DNA of 64,000 bases from positions 1,860,001 to 1,924,000 of the forward strand of contig CM034140.1 of assembly GCA_019914995.1 (NCBI GenBank). The letters are read 5' to 3'. The DNA is from Acanthochlamys bracteata (Eukaryota; Streptophyta; Magnoliopsida; Pandanales; Velloziaceae). Below, in pieces: positions 16,441 through 29,190 of this stretch. Under the pieces are notes generated by a model, which saw only the letters and a list, made by a program, of their open reading frames with translations, had not been told where the DNA came from and ran no database searches. Within the stretch, counting starts at the first letter, position 1; each line of letters opens with the position of its first letter. The translations under genes were made by a program, and so were the position numbers.

Positions 16441-16836
16441 ATGGCGACCGGTAGAATGACTACAGAGTTCCTCGGAGAGGTTCAACCATGGTCTTCTTGG
16501 GAACGCATCGACGCAGTATTCGGTGAACCAGAGCAGGGTAAGTTGCATGTGGAGCTACAGATTATAATCAACAACGTACGGGCGATGAGTTTCAACGTAG
16601 AGCGCCGATGTGTTCTCGTTTTCAGGGCGGAGGATTTCAAGTACAACGTTTCTACTGATAGAATTTTCGAAGCTGTTCGAGATCAGTTGCAGAAGGTTCC
16701 CCGGCCGAAAGCAGTCCGTCTGGAGGAATGGAGAAATTTAGAGCAGGAATTTGTGAGTCGTTTGAAATGCAATCCTGGAGATGAAATGTTGCGCGAGGTT
16801 ACTACGTATAGGTTTCGAGTCACTGTTGACGTGTAG
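16441..16836 (+). CDS. Unrecognised intronless 131-residue protein
   Basis: Single-exon reading frame starting MATGRMTTEFLGEV and ending TYRFRVTVDV. The frame is open further upstream, but no ATG exists there (the upstream codon at 16381 is GTG), so 16441 is the first usable start. The protein is soluble, mixed alpha/beta-looking, with no signal peptide, membrane segment or cysteine cluster. Its GC content is clearly above the surrounding DNA, and a TATA box sits at a suitable distance. The general pattern (beta-like N-terminal part, then helix RIFEAVRDQLQKVP) faintly recalls the N-terminal domain of some plant RING-type E3 proteins, but no RING finger follows. Function unknown; it may be a lineage-restricted gene or a fragment of a larger family member. 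Confidence 0.55.
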   Translation: MATGRMTTEFLGEVQPWSSWERIDAVFGEPEQGKLHVELQIIINNVRAMSFNVERRCVLVFRAEDFKYNVSTDRIFEAVRDQLQKVPRPKAVRLEEWRNLEQEFVSRLKCNPGDEMLREVTTYRFRVTVDV

Positions 16837-18477
16837 CTATGCTACAGTAGTAGTAGTACTATTAGGTTTTATGATCTGAAAAATTCAGAGGGTGGGTTCT
16901 ATTAATTTATGTTTTAGTTTGCTCTATTCAATAGTTCCAAATAAATTATGTTTAGGCATTCGTTTGGTATTGTTTAAATTAAAGGATGTTATTTCGATGT
17001 TATTTGGCATTTTTCTGTAGAAGTGGACTGAAAAACAAAAAATGAAAATTCACATGAACCAAACAGATCATCGTTCACTTATCAATTTTAATTGATCGAT
17101 AAATTTTAGTCGGTAAATACGTAAAAAAGATTGAATTCTTCGAATGATTATCCAAATATTCTGAGATGATATAATAATTCATAATTATAAAACAAACAAA
17201 AATATTAAAATGAACTTTGAAGCTGATCAAAGATCTTTTGTAAAATAAAATTCTTGCCACAAATCAACTAATAAATCATAACCTAATTAGTAATTAACAA
17301 TAATATCGGACTTGATTTTATTTTAGTTTAGTAAGTTCTTGCTGTTGAATCTTGTTAGCTAACCAATTGATGGAAGGTACCGTACTAATTCATAACGCTA
17401 TCAAGATTATATGTCAATATCCATGGTAGATATATATGCTACAGAATTTTTAAGGACTCAAACTAAAGCTTCTTCTTATATGCTACCTTGATAGAGGAGA
17501 GCCTTCCATGCTTCGTACTTTTAAAAATATTTTTATTTAATTTTAAAAAATAAATTCTATTTTTTAAATAAAAATTAAAAAATATTTTTTAAAACATTTT
17601 CATCTTTATTGATGGAAATGTGTCTGAGTGAAACATTGTAACAGCATTCATAAAGATCTAACCTCTTTTACCAGTTAATTTTAGAATTTTTTTAAAATAA
17701 GTTGTATTTTTATCTCAAAAATTTTAATAAAATAATTAATAATAAAATTTTATAACGTAAAATTTTATATAATTTTTTTAATTTTTTAAAAAGAATTTCT
17801 AAATATCTTAAAGTTTTATTAAAAATGAATAAATAAAAAATTGAAATTAAAAAATTTATAAGCTCTCAAATATCTATTTACTGTTATGATTTTAGTAGGC
17901 CCAGCCAAATACGGCGACCGATTCGCAAGTTGCCACGTCAGTAGGTGAGCCACATTTCTAAAATAAATATATAATATAAATTTCTAGAAATATTGTGGGT
18001 ATCAATAATCTTACAAGCTTAACATTTCTAAATTTTTTTTTCCTTTGACAAAGTTCACCACTCTGGATAATTATCTATGAATTTCACTGAAAAAAATCTA
18101 CCACAAATTCTATGTTCTTCTTCAGGAAAATCCCAAATTCATGAAGCACTAGCTGCACCACACACAAGAAAGAAAGAAAAAAAACCTAAAAATTTTCTCC
18201 TGAAGAGCAAAAGGATTAGAAGGATAAGGTTGTGCACCACCATATCAGCAATCATCCACACAGAAGTTGCCATTTGTATTAATACCAAACACAACTCCTG
18301 CGCTCCATATCTCAAGCTTCGTATCTCCATCTTTAATTAAGTATAACAAGAATAAGAGATACTGAAACACAAACCACACTCAACGAACACAACACAGGTT
18401 CAAAATCCAGAGCTTCAAAGAAGAAAGACATCTGTTGTTGTTGTTGTTGCTTTGTGTTTGAGAGATATAAGAGAACA
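16837..18477. other. AT-rich spacer and PSBR promoter
   Basis: A/T-rich DNA with A/T block structure at 17517-17870. The last ~600 bases are the PSBR upstream region, with a GGCCCA motif (near 17899), a CCACGTCA element (near 17933) and a GGATAATTATC I-box-like site (near 18065), all of types common in light-regulated promoters. A TTG-rich leader (18431-18450) precedes the start. Confidence 0.5.
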
Positions 18478-19313
18478 ATGGCAGCTTCTGTTATGTCTTC
18501 ATTGTCATTGAAGCCTGCTTCACCTGTCTTTGAGAAGACGCAAGTAAGAGGTCTTCCTTCTCTTGGTAGGTCTTCTTCTTCTTTCAGAGTTCAAGCCAGT
18601 GGTGGCAAGAAGATCACGACTGCAACTCCTTACGGTAAGCAAAACCATACATGATCAAACACGCACGCATGATAACTTTGTTGTAGATTCGTGCGGAAAA
18701 TGTTAAATATGAAAGTTCTTTTCAATTTCAGGAACTGGTGGAGGCATGAACTTGCCAGGAGGTCTGGATGCGTCAGGAAGGAAACAAAAGGTTAGCTTTT
18801 AAATGTTTCTGCATATGTTTATCAAGCCTATTTGAATGAAGAACCAGACAATATTTAACAAAACTTTGTTGATTTATGGGAACAGGGAAAGGGTGTGTAC
18901 CAGTTTGTTGACAAGTATGGAGCAAATGTTGATGGCTACAGGTAAAAAAGAAAAATAATATATCAGAACAAAGTAAACATATGAATCAATAATCTTACAA
19001 CTTTGGAGTATTGAATCCCTGGTGTATAATACTTTTCAGTCCAATCTACTCGCCTGATGAATGGTCTCCAAGTGGTGATGTCTATGTTGGAGGTAAGCTC
19101 CCAAACAAACCAAAAAAATATCTGATTTACTTCTGCAAATTCAACAAAATATTTTAGTTTTCTTTCTAAATTATCTGATTCGATCTTGTGAAAATCTTTA
19201 CTCGTACATTCATTTCAGGAACCACTGGACTTTTGATCTGGGCAATTACACTTGCTGGACTTCTCGGAGGCGGTGCTCTTCTTGTGTACAACACCAGTGC
19301 TTTGGTTCAGTAG
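18478..19313 (+). CDS. PSBR: Photosystem II 10 kDa polypeptide PsbR
   Basis: Nuclear-encoded thylakoid protein that stabilises oxygen-evolving-complex subunits (PsbP/PsbQ docking) in photosystem II. Five exons, 18478-18634, 18732-18790, 18886-18941, 19040-19092 and 19219-19313, give 139 residues, the usual length. The start [16 protein letters not shown] is the canonical transit-peptide opening, chosen over an upstream in-frame extension. The mature part carries [55 protein letters not shown], and one C-terminal membrane span [20 protein letters not shown] before NTSALVQ. All junctions are GT-AG and in frame. The gene looks intact and should be light-regulated, judging from promoter motifs upstream. 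Confidence 0.97.
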
Positions 19314-20639
19314 ATGAAACGCAACTCTTGCATCTATCTCTGATGTTGCGCTTTATTTCTTGATCTCTGTATAATGATTTCTATAATCCTGTAATGAAAA
19401 GAAACACTATATTATTGTAAGACCCTCCTTGTATGTCTATCTTCTCGTGTTCTGTTAATGACTTACCCATTATCAGGTAAAGAAATGCCATACAAAAAAC
19501 TTATAAAAATTTAAATGCTTTGAAGAGCAATAAAACTGGAAGACATAAACATCTATCAGCTCGAAACATTTGCAGCATACAGAATAGCAGGACCGCAACA
19601 AAAATGATCGTAACAAAAAGCATAACACACTGTATAATACTGTAAAACTTAATCCAATCAACTATAAAGGAGGATTGGAACTTTTAGTATGTTTTGAATT
19701 CTCATTCTTCCACTGTCATCCATCTCACTTAGGCAAAACCCAACTGCCATGACTGGTACATAGAGTTCATCTTGACAGGAGCTGAGTTTTTGCCTCCCAA
19801 CCTTGTGATAAAAACATGCTTGTAAAATTTGAGTACCTTAATTAACTGAACAAGGAATTTCCCTGGAATAACACACTACCCTCAAGGCCTCAAACACAAA
19901 TGAAGTACTGGCATGCGTATACCAACACTAAAATTATTGGAAATACCACATTTCTCATTTAAAAAAGAATTCCACTTCATGGGTTTGTTCCAAAAAGGTA
20001 AACCGTACACACTTAGCCATTCCATCCATGGCATAATTTTCTGTCTATTAAAAGAGGTTAAATGTCAACCTCTACTACTACAAATTTCTATTACAAAATT
20101 TGTAAAAATGGGTTCTCTAAAGATAGGAGCACGGTAATGACCATGAAAACTTTCCTCAATTTTGATTACCATCTTCGCTCCACCATCAGATGCCAATACA
20201 CAGATAAATTAGAGATACAGCAGCCCTCTCTATATGCATTTGCCAAAGGTAAGCAGCTAATAAATCACTTCTGAATCTTCACAGAGGTATAACAATCAAG
20301 CAACGTTAGAAGAATTCTTGAAATGCCGAGTTCGCATTATTGTACAACAGACTACTAAAAGGACAGATTTTCAAGACAAGATAACAAAAATCGATCAGAA
20401 AGTAAGTGAACATCCTTCTTCTCTCTTCATTGCTAGAAAAACTTCCAGATTTTGTTACTGCTGTTTCCACTTTGTTATTGACGGAAAGAAAAAAAAAATC
20501 CAAGTACTCAGCGTCTATACACAAAGCTAGAAATAAATGAGTTTCTAGAAATTCTATGTCCCAGATAGGCCTAAGCATACTCCCTCTTGAAATTTAATAA
20601 GCCTAGCGTGATAGAAGAGTAATCACCTTAAGCAAGAAA
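19314..20639. other. PSBR 3' flank and convergent YchF1 3' flank
   Basis: Space between two convergent gene ends. PSBR 3'UTR probably ends near 19420 and the YchF1 3'UTR occupies the side near 20640. Short ORFs on both strands are mutually overlapping and unsupported. Confidence 0.55.
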
Positions 20640-23600
20640 TCATTTCTTCCCTCCGCCCGTGTTAAACTTGAAGAATATAATATCTCCATCTTGAACAACA
20701 TATGTCTTCCCTTCCTGCCTGTATTTTCCAGCTGCCTGCACAACATTCAAAACAATACATCATTACCACATTCGGTTAAAATATGAACCTTAACTATCAA
20801 ACTACAATCTAGAAAAGGAAGTAACTCAAAAATTCATATATACCTTCACTACAGATTCACTACCCAGTACCTTCAGATCCTCAAATTTCATGACCTGTGA
20901 GACAAATCATAAGCATGAAAGGTTTTGACATGCACACCAGAAGTACTCCAAGGCCCAGTAAAAATGTCCATATAATCGTTGGCAAAATTATCGGCACATG
21001 AAAAATGAGGGCCAACAGTGTATGAAGCACAAATGCAGCAGATAACAGTTTGTGATTTAAGATCGACTACATGAAATTAGTAAAGAACACATAAATGCAG
21101 ATACTCTAAATCAGTAAAATAACTGAAAATAGAGAATGAGCTTTCTACTTCCACAAAAAATGATTTTTAAACAAGAAGAGGGTAAATGTAGATCTGCCTT
21201 CTGGAAGGCATGCTTTAAGTACCTCAGCACATATAAAGCCCTTTTCAAAATCTGTGTGGATGGCACCAGCAGCTTGAGGGGCCTTGGTTTGCTTCCTGAT
21301 CTGCCAACATTTAACCTGAGAAGGCACATCAATTTGTCAGAACAGTTGGCTTCATGGAAAACATAGAAATCATCATGCAAGTTCCTTACGATATAAACAT
21401 AAATAAGGAGTTTAAAAAGAAAATACAGCACGAAATAAGTACCTCATCTGGCCCAGCTGTAAAGAAGTAAATGAGATTGATTGCTGCAAATCCAGTTTTT
21501 ATGATCTTTGGGATTGCACTGTGCAATATTACAATTCAGTATAATTTTGCTGAGAAGTAGTGCATAGCTGTGTTAAACTATGCACTTAGAAAGTGCTGTA
21601 AGAAGTACTTGACAAAAAAAAGTTTGTGTTAATCACCACATGATGTTTATCACCAGTTGCAGCTCAAATACCAATTATGCGAGATCTGTATTAAAAACTT
21701 GATGAAAAGACAAATGATATTTACCTCTGTACTTTATTTTCATTGCAGTATTTGGCAGCCTCATCATCTGGCATATCAACAAGTTTCTGTTCCAACACAC
21801 AGCTAAAAGGGATAATAGGCTCACCCCCATGCTCTTGAACCCTAAACATACAAATACAGAAGCAGACATAGTGTAAGAACATTGCATGAAGAATATATAA
21901 GATAAGACTTATTTCGTAACTACTAAGAGGAAATGCAAGATGTCTTGATTTCCTGAGTCAATATATCCTGTAGGTAGTGATGCAAGAAAAATGGTTCTCA
22001 TTAAAAGGATGAATTGCCTAAAAATAAATCTACTGATGTTAACAAATGTGCATGATAAATTTTGTATGGAACACAAACCAGCTATGTATCTTTGGAAGAA
22101 ACTTGTTTTTCTTTCTCTGATAGTCTTTTTCATTCATATTCACCTAACCAGCAAATATTACACTGATTAGAAAAACATGAATTGTTAAAGAGAAAAAAAG
22201 AAAATAAGGATTAATATAAGAAAAAAAATTGAAATTTACATTATAGCAAGAATGCAAGAAAGATGAATGGAAATTGCGAGCAACTCAAAGAGATAGTAGA
22301 CTTCCTCTATAGGAAATTGCAAGCAAAATGCTACAAAAGCATAGGAAGCGCAAGCTTACAAGATGCTAAGGAAAATGAAAGAACTATGTTTTTTACCAAA
22401 TAAACAACAGGTTTGGCTGTGAGCAACTGAAATGTGTTGAGTATTTCCACATCAGCAGCCTTCCAATCTCCTAGACGGACATCTTTCCCACCTTCAACCC
22501 AAGCTTTAACCTGAAAAAAGAAGTATCAACAAGTAACTTGCAACTGTTAAAACAAAATGTAGAAAAGGTACTACAGTGAAATTTGAAGGATAAAGTTGAC
22601 AAGGGAAAGATATTAGTCATGAAAGATACCAAAGTCAACACTTTCATAACAGCAACACTTGGCGCCATTGTATCAAGAAAGACAACCAGAAACAGGCATC
22701 CAATGTCTTTGTCTAGACATAACAAGTCTCATTTTAAGAATAAATGTTCTTATACAGTAAAAATATTTTTCTCAAGGCCCAAAATTTCAAGATGAACTAC
22801 AGAAACTGGCTGTTACATCATCCAAAAAGGTCAATCAACTACTATTGACCTTCGAACAAAACTCAAGCACAAATTTGCATCTTATTATATATTTTGTAAG
22901 CTAGAAAATATATGAAAAAAAAGTACATCTTAATAATTCATGTAGTAGAAAGATGCAATCTTGCAATTGATGATGCTTACCCTCTCACAGCATTCATGCT
23001 CTATCTTTAATTGCTTGTCGTTGCTCCTTTTCATGCTTTTCTCAAGATCCTCCAATTTCCTCTCCGTGAACTCCAGATCCTACAATCAGAATTCATGGAG
23101 TAGTTCGTAAACCTTTTTCCTGAACCAGACAGCAGCTATAATGATTGAAAATGTGAATTTGAATTTGCAAAAAAGTACAAGGGGAATGTTTTGGTTTTCC
23201 GAACAGCTCCATTGTTTTTAAAATTTTCTCTCTTAAAACAGTAGTTATTTCTCGTTTCCAAATATGTAATAAAAAATTGATTGTTGAACCTTATTGGTAG
23301 AGCGAGAAGAGTGTCCATACTTATGCATATGTTTATGCATGTCAATACTAAAGAATGGATACTCATACATACATCTACTACAGATCCATATACTTATAAT
23401 TCTTAAAGAAAGCTATAGTGAAGAGATTAAAAACAGCACCTTTAGTCGTAATTCAGCACTTATGGTCTCCAAATCCCTCACAGGGTCCACCGAATCATCA
23501 ACATGGATAATATCAGCATCCTCAAATGCTCCTGTATAGTATGGTAGTCAAGTGACAATAGTGTACCAAAATGCAGATCAAAGATCATATTCTCTAATAC

Positions 23601-25739
23601 TTCTTTTATGTTCTCAATATAGCTTCTCTGGCATAGTAATTTGCAAAGTTCAAGACAAAGTCTCATCAGAAGACTGTTAAAAAGTAGGCTATTGACATTT
23701 ACAGCTGAAGTTTGATGCAAGAAGAATTTGTTACAAGCTCCTTGTTTAAGACATTAAATCATATGTTTGTATTACATGCATCCAATGCAGAAAGAACCAA
23801 ATTCTTTTCAGCACCCGCAGAAAGAGCCTCTTTTATTAGTTGATGAACAACAGGAAGTTGATTTGACAGCAAAATGCCCCTCTTCTCTTCATGCTTCTAT
23901 GTGTACTAATTGGGACACTCCCAAACAATATAAACTAACAAAAAGGCGATTTTCTCATGTTTTTTTATTTATCTTTGAATAATTTGTTATTTAGGCTACT
24001 CTAGAAGTCAAACCTTAAATACGACCACTCAACGAATTCATCATACTTCATTGACTCAGAGAAACGAATTGCCTACTTAAAACATGAAATATTCCGTCAA
24101 CTGCACGGATATGGGAAAGGAAGCTGTTCCCTAGGCCCTGCCCCTGATGTGCCCCTCTAACAAGACCCGCAATGTCGTGGATTTCTAGAAAAGCTGAAAC
24201 CTGTGGAGAAATTATTCCAAAGGAAAATTCTGTTAGACACAATTAAGAGATAAAATTCTTAGTTTGCATTACAAAGTGAACATACAAAATCTTCACATAA
24301 TGGTAGCATGAACATAAAACTAAAAAGTAAAACTACTAGGACCATGAACTTATTTTTCATACAGATCAGCATTCATTTGGAGATTGCCAACACCAAAACT
24401 GTCATCTTTGCAACAGATTGTTTGTTATACTTCAGTTTCATTTTTAAAAACATATTTTGCTAAACGTCATAATATAAGCATATAGTCAAAGAAAGAAAAA
24501 TAATAATCAATTACGTATAACTATGATAGTGTGTGCTTCAAATCCTTAGACATGTGAACAAAATTGGATAACTGAATACAAACAGAAACTGAGAGAAACA
24601 ACATGAAATCTGCCTTAAACCATTAAAAAAAATGCTCAGTAGCAGAACAGCCACTTCCAGAAATCAATCACCTCTATATAAAAGCATAGGTTGCTTAAGC
24701 AGCATCTACAAGACCATAAAATTGTCGTTAACACATGCTGACAAACCAGCTTGTTATCCAGCATATAACTATTCAGGCTTCAACATCAACATGCGAAATA
24801 AGTGTACCTTAACCCATTACAAGCAAAATGGCTATATATTGCTTATAGTTATGTCACTAAGATAACCTAATTGAATAAGATAATCAAATACATGATTGGA
24901 GGAAAGGTATATACATGCAAGAAAATACAAACCTCACTCTTTGGCTTGTACAACTGGCATAACCAATCAAAACGCTCATCGGGGACGTTGATGCGTGCCT
25001 CGTTGGGTTCTATTGTGCAGAAAGGGAAGTTTTCCGCAGGAATTGAGAGCTTAGTGAGTGTGTTGAAGAGAGTAGATTTTCCAACATTGGGCAAACCAAC
25101 CTATGCAGCAAAATATCAGAATAAGTGATTTATTAGATGATGACAAATAACTAAAGAAAGTAATCAACCAGAGAACTTAGGATGACAATTCATGAGAAGG
25201 GTGAGTATCTATTAAACATCACACATAATTCCACGCTCCTGGGGTTTAAAAAAACCACAGTCTCATAGCACGTCAATATCATCTCTTTCTATTCTCAAGA
25301 TCTGAGTATTCTACACAAATTATTACTACTATTGTCCCTAAATTATCAACAAGACACTGAAATATAAGGAAAGGTATCGATTATGAACTTTCGAGAAACA
25401 AAAATTGAACAATTGACTGACATAATCCAATTTCCAAGCGCCAAAATAAATCGTCAGAAGTTTCCGACCAACTTTATTACAATGACTAAGAATGGTAATA
25501 ACTCGTACCACACAGAATGGACAGAAACCAAAAGGCACTGCAATCGTTGAAACTAGAACGTTTAGCAAAATGAGAAACCTAAGATAAACTCAGTTAGCTA
25601 AGTAAGAAAGTTGAATAAAAAAACGTGAAGGTTAACAAGAAGGGATTATTACGATTCCGATCTTCAAGTGAGAGGAGAAGCGTCCAAGGATCGGGCGCTC
25701 GGCCAGTGCTTCTTTTCCCTTGGCAGATTTTGGTGGCAT
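20640..25739 (-). CDS. YchF1: Obg-like ATPase 1 / YchF1
   Basis: TRAFAC-class P-loop NTPase of the YchF/OLA1 family; in Arabidopsis and rice it acts in salt stress and defence signalling. Twelve exons (25739-25653, 25100-24933, 24200-24077, 23531-23440, 23079-22981, 22510-22397, 22143-22079, 21841-21725, 21518-21443, 21315-21223, 20894-20844, 20735-20640) give 393 residues, matching the family. Visible motifs: Walker [10 protein letters not shown], switch region [18 protein letters not shown]3 [17 protein letters not shown], a coiled-coil-like [19 protein letters not shown], and at the G4 position VNMNE instead of the GTPase NKxD, the change that lets OLA1 prefer ATP. The C-terminal TGS domain is seen in [22 protein letters not shown] and ends [16 protein letters not shown]. 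Site II motifs lie 175-200 bases upstream of the ATG. Confidence 0.97.
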
Positions 25740-26640
25740 CTCCGGCCGGTAACCAGTGGGCGGCTGCGGAGTTGCGTCGAGGTTTTATTGCTCACCTAAG
25801 CTCGGCGAGATTTAGCGAGAACAAGAAGAAATAAATAAAATGAAGTTCCGTGTAAGAAAATTGCTATGTTAGTCTTATTATTACCGAACTGCCACTACCT
25901 CGTCTAATATTTTGGGCCTGGCCTGATATTTGGGCCTATAATGGTCGTTTAAGCCTATTAAAATTTAAAGTATATTTTATTTTATAGAAAATAAGTTTTG
26001 TGAAACTGAATACGTCGATAAGAATTGAATTAGAGCTCAGTTTATACCAAAACTGAAATACATAAAGTAAATACGAATTCAAAATCTAGCAAAAAAATGA
26101 GTTCCTTGAATTGAAACACATCCTTCGATTAATCTGTACAAAAACAAGTTAAGAAAAATCTTTGTCTCGTAATAACAATAACAATAGGTAAATGTTAACC
26201 CACTGATTAACAAATGAAAGTTTCCATGAACTCATATTTTCAAACCAGCTTTAAGCAAGGAAGTTTCAATAAATTTAGATAGGCGCAATATAAGATGTTG
26301 ATGTTTCAAATAAATGAATGAAGCATCAACAACGTGCACACAAGATTCAGAACCTTGAAAAATTGTGAGAAAGAATTTCAGAATTTCATCACTTTACTTA
26401 CTAGTAGACAGTGAGAACAAAAAAATATGAATATCTTCCAGTAATAGATAATGATAATCCTAGCTACACCAATGAAACACTTACGCCACTTCATCTAATT
26501 TACATTTCACTCAAAAAGATAATTTGTATTTCATTCATCTTATACTTGGTACAGACATAATTCACACAACAAGTACACAGCATCAACTCTCCAGGTAAGA
26601 AGGCAATTACAGATTACACTTTCAGCAATGACATTGTACT
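25740..26640. other. YchF1 upstream region and CrRLK1L 3' flank
   Basis: Holds the YchF1 promoter (near 25740-25960) and the probable 3'UTR of the receptor kinase (toward 26640). No coding region supported. Confidence 0.55.
25913..25937 (-). promoter_or_regulatory. Paired site II (TGGGCC) elements upstream of YchF1
   Basis: Two TGGGCCT copies at 25913-25919 and 25931-25937, 18 bases apart and about 175-200 bases upstream of the YchF1 ATG. Site II elements bind TCP factors and are typical of growth-linked housekeeping promoters; the role here is inferred. Confidence 0.5.
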
Positions 26641-29190
26641 TCACCTTCCTTGAGGTTTAAGAATTTCAGTAAGATTACTAGTTCCAGTATCATTATCAGG
26701 TACTGATTCATTTTCCTCTACAGCCTCTCTGACATGAGGAAGGCCAATAGATAAACCAGCAAACTTCACTTCACTTTGACAACTAGAATCACCATCTTCT
26801 GTTAGAGCATAAGCTTCATGGAGTTGCAAGGCGTACTCCAAATGCCACAAGACCTCTCCCATTGTTGGCCTGTTCTTCCCTTCATCGGCTAGGCACTTCT
26901 CTGCAATCTCTCCGAATTTCTTGAGCGACTCTCTAGAGCAGTCTCCTTCAAGATTTGGATCCACTATGGTCTCCAGTGATCGCTGTCGCTGCCAACGAAG
27001 TGCCCACTCGGCAAGATTGATCTGATCTTTTGGCAAGCCTGGATTTATTACAGGCCGAGCACATACAACTTCAAATAGGACTACGCCAAATGAGTAGACA
27101 TCCGATTTTTGAGTCAGTTGCTGTCTTCTGTAGTATTCAGGATCTAGATACCCAAAACTACCTTTAACTGCTGTACTAACATGCGTGTGATCAACTCCTG
27201 GACCGATCTTTGATAACCCAAAATCCGCCATCTTAGCAATGAAGTTTTCATCCAACAATATATTTGTAGCCTTGACATCTCTATGAATAATCGCGCTCTC
27301 TGCTCCAGTATGGAGATAATGAAGCCCACGAGCAGCACCAATGCTAGCTTCAAGTCTTTGCTTCCAAGATAGAGCCGGAAGTCCATTTCCATAGAGATGG
27401 CTCCTTAATGTTCCATTTGCCATGTACTCATAAACCAAGATCATCTCACCCTCATCATCACAGTATCCAAACATAGATACCAGATGCCGATGACGGAGCT
27501 TTGATAGCATTTCAATCTCTGTTTCAAACTCTGCCAGACCTTGGTCACACATGGGATTAGCCCGTTTGATTGCCACTAAGGTCCCTTCATCAATCTCACC
27601 TTTGTATACCTTGCCAAATCCTCCTGTCCCTATTAGCAATGTATCATCAAAATTTCTTGTGGCACATTTGATTTCCTTCAGGGACAACTTTCGACCAGAT
27701 CTAGGTGTACCAGACGACCCTTTGTCACTGAAAGAAGGCCTAAGAACCCTAGCAATCTTGGTGCTCGCTTCGTGTAGAGAAAGGGGACGCCACCCAGGTG
27801 GTGGAGAGTTCTTCACTGGCATTGTTTTCTTTTTCTGAATGAAGAAAAATAACACAACAGCAAACATGACTGAGAGAGCTATTGTGGAAGCAACACCAGC
27901 ACCTATTGCCTCAGTAAGAATCCTGTGCTTATGATTGCTGCTATTGGAGTCCACATCATCAACCGCAACCCTTTCTGAAACATGAGCAAGATTGCCATTC
28001 TTACTCAGCTTAAATATCTCCAACCCATTCAGTAGTGCATCACTACTTGATGCACTCGTCAGAGAGTCTGAACCAAGCTGAAGCCAAAGAGAGTCTATCG
28101 CCTGGGGGACAGCATCAAGGAAGTCCTCATGGTATGCTTTGTTCACCCCTCCTGCTCTCATGAAAACATCATAGTCGTTAACTGCTGTCTTGTTGTTTAT
28201 GTATATTCTGAAGCTCCTTTGATTTGGTTTGTCGTAGATGAGCTCGCAGAAATGCAGAAGAACCAAGTATTCGAAATTGTTGTCAACACCAAACCTCCAC
28301 GAAACATTGAACCTCTTTTCAACAACCTCATTGTCAGTCATTATTCTTGCTGTCTCATACACCAAAAGTGGAGCATTGAAGGAATTGTTGATTGAGACAT
28401 AGCTTAAATTGGATGCATTAGCGATAGTGGTGGCAGCATTGACTGAAAACATATAAGGATAATCAGATTCCCATTCCCTCCAAAGACCAGGATCATCAGT
28501 TGGATTCAGTTCTGGTCCTCCAACATTCAACCTATACATAGTCTCCAATCCTCGACCACTCAAATCAGCTGAACTTCGCAGACCATTGGTACCTACTCTA
28601 ATCACCGAGTCAAAAAGTAAATAGCCTGAGAATGGAATTATCTCAATGGCATTCACAAAGGCAAATGACCCAAAGCTTGGCATGAACTCAATTGATAGTT
28701 CACCTGAATTAACATCGAGGAAGTACTCTTTCTTCAGCGAAGTCAAGTTTGAGTTACTTTTTGAGCTCTTCCATGAGATCTCCCAGGGAACATTGTACCT
28801 CGAAACCAACTTCAAATTGTTTGCAGAAACATCAAATGAGGACTCATTCACATTGAATACTTCAGACAAGAATAGATAAAAGTGGAGCCTGATAAAAAAA
28901 TTCCCAGGGACTACAGTAAAATTGTAGTGGGATGAAGAATTGAAGATCCGGGAACTTCGATATAAATGTCCATAAGCTGAACTACTGTTGCTCATTTTGG
29001 TAGATACTACATATCCAGGAGAACTTAGAGTGAAATTTTCACTGGGGATTCCATCTCCAACCCATGTCCTACCATCAACATTGATTCTAGAATTTGAACC
29101 GCAATCAATGAAAATAGGCTTGGAGTGAGTATGTGTTAATTTGCAAAAAGCTAATGCAAGGAAAAGTAGAAGTAAATCCAGAAGCTTCAT
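26641..29190 (-). CDS. CrRLK1L malectin-like receptor kinase
   Basis: Plasma-membrane receptor kinase of the Catharanthus RLK1-like (FERONIA/THESEUS/HERK) family, which senses cell-wall state and RALF peptides. A single 849-residue exon, as is typical of the family. A signal peptide (LLDLLLLFLALAFC) is followed by the paired malectin-like ectodomain (IFIDCGSNSRINVDGR, FIRLHFYLF, RIMTDNEV, LVLLHFCELIYD) with many N-glycosylation sites. One membrane segment lies around residues 425-450 (AGVASTIALSVMFAVVLFFF), then a juxtamembrane region and a kinase domain at roughly 510-780: IGTGGFGKVYKG, VAIKRANP, HRDVKATNILLD, DFGLSK and GYLDPEYYRRQQLTQKSDVY. All catalytic residues are present. It resembles the HERK-type members, but I cannot assign an orthologue. 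A GA/TC microsatellite lies about 440 bases upstream. Confidence 0.95.
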   Translation of the reverse strand: MKLLDLLLLFLALAFCKLTHTHSKPIFIDCGSNSRINVDGRTWVGDGIPSENFTLSSPGYVVSTKMSNSSSAYGHLYRSSRIFNSSSHYNFTVVPGNFFIRLHFYLFLSEVFNVNESSFDVSANNLKLVSRYNVPWEISWKSSKSNSNLTSLKKEYFLDVNSGELSIEFMPSFGSFAFVNAIEIIPFSGYLLFDSVIRVGTNGLRSSADLSGRGLETMYRLNVGGPELNPTDDPGLWREWESDYPYMFSVNAATTIANASNLSYVSINNSFNAPLLVYETARIMTDNEVVEKRFNVSWRFGVDNNFEYLVLLHFCELIYDKPNQRSFRIYINNKTAVNDYDVFMRAGGVNKAYHEDFLDAVPQAIDSLWLQLGSDSLTSASSSDALLNGLEIFKLSKNGNLAHVSERVAVDDVDSNSSNHKHRILTEAIGAGVASTIALSVMFAVVLFFFIQKKKTMPVKNSPPPGWRPLSLHEASTKIARVLRPSFSDKGSSGTPRSGRKLSLKEIKCATRNFDDTLLIGTGGFGKVYKGEIDEGTLVAIKRANPMCDQGLAEFETEIEMLSKLRHRHLVSMFGYCDDEGEMILVYEYMANGTLRSHLYGNGLPALSWKQRLEASIGAARGLHYLHTGAESAIIHRDVKATNILLDENFIAKMADFGLSKIGPGVDHTHVSTAVKGSFGYLDPEYYRRQQLTQKSDVYSFGVVLFEVVCARPVINPGLPKDQINLAEWALRWQRQRSLETIVDPNLEGDCSRESLKKFGEIAEKCLADEGKNRPTMGEVLWHLEYALQLHEAYALTEDGDSSCQSEVKFAGLSIGLPHVREAVEENESVPDNDTGTSNLTEILKPQGR

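Noticed and set aside
18454-18477. Longer PsbR N-terminus
   Set aside because: The first ATG of the family is at 18478 (MAASVMSS), which gives a standard transit peptide; the extension is leader sequence.
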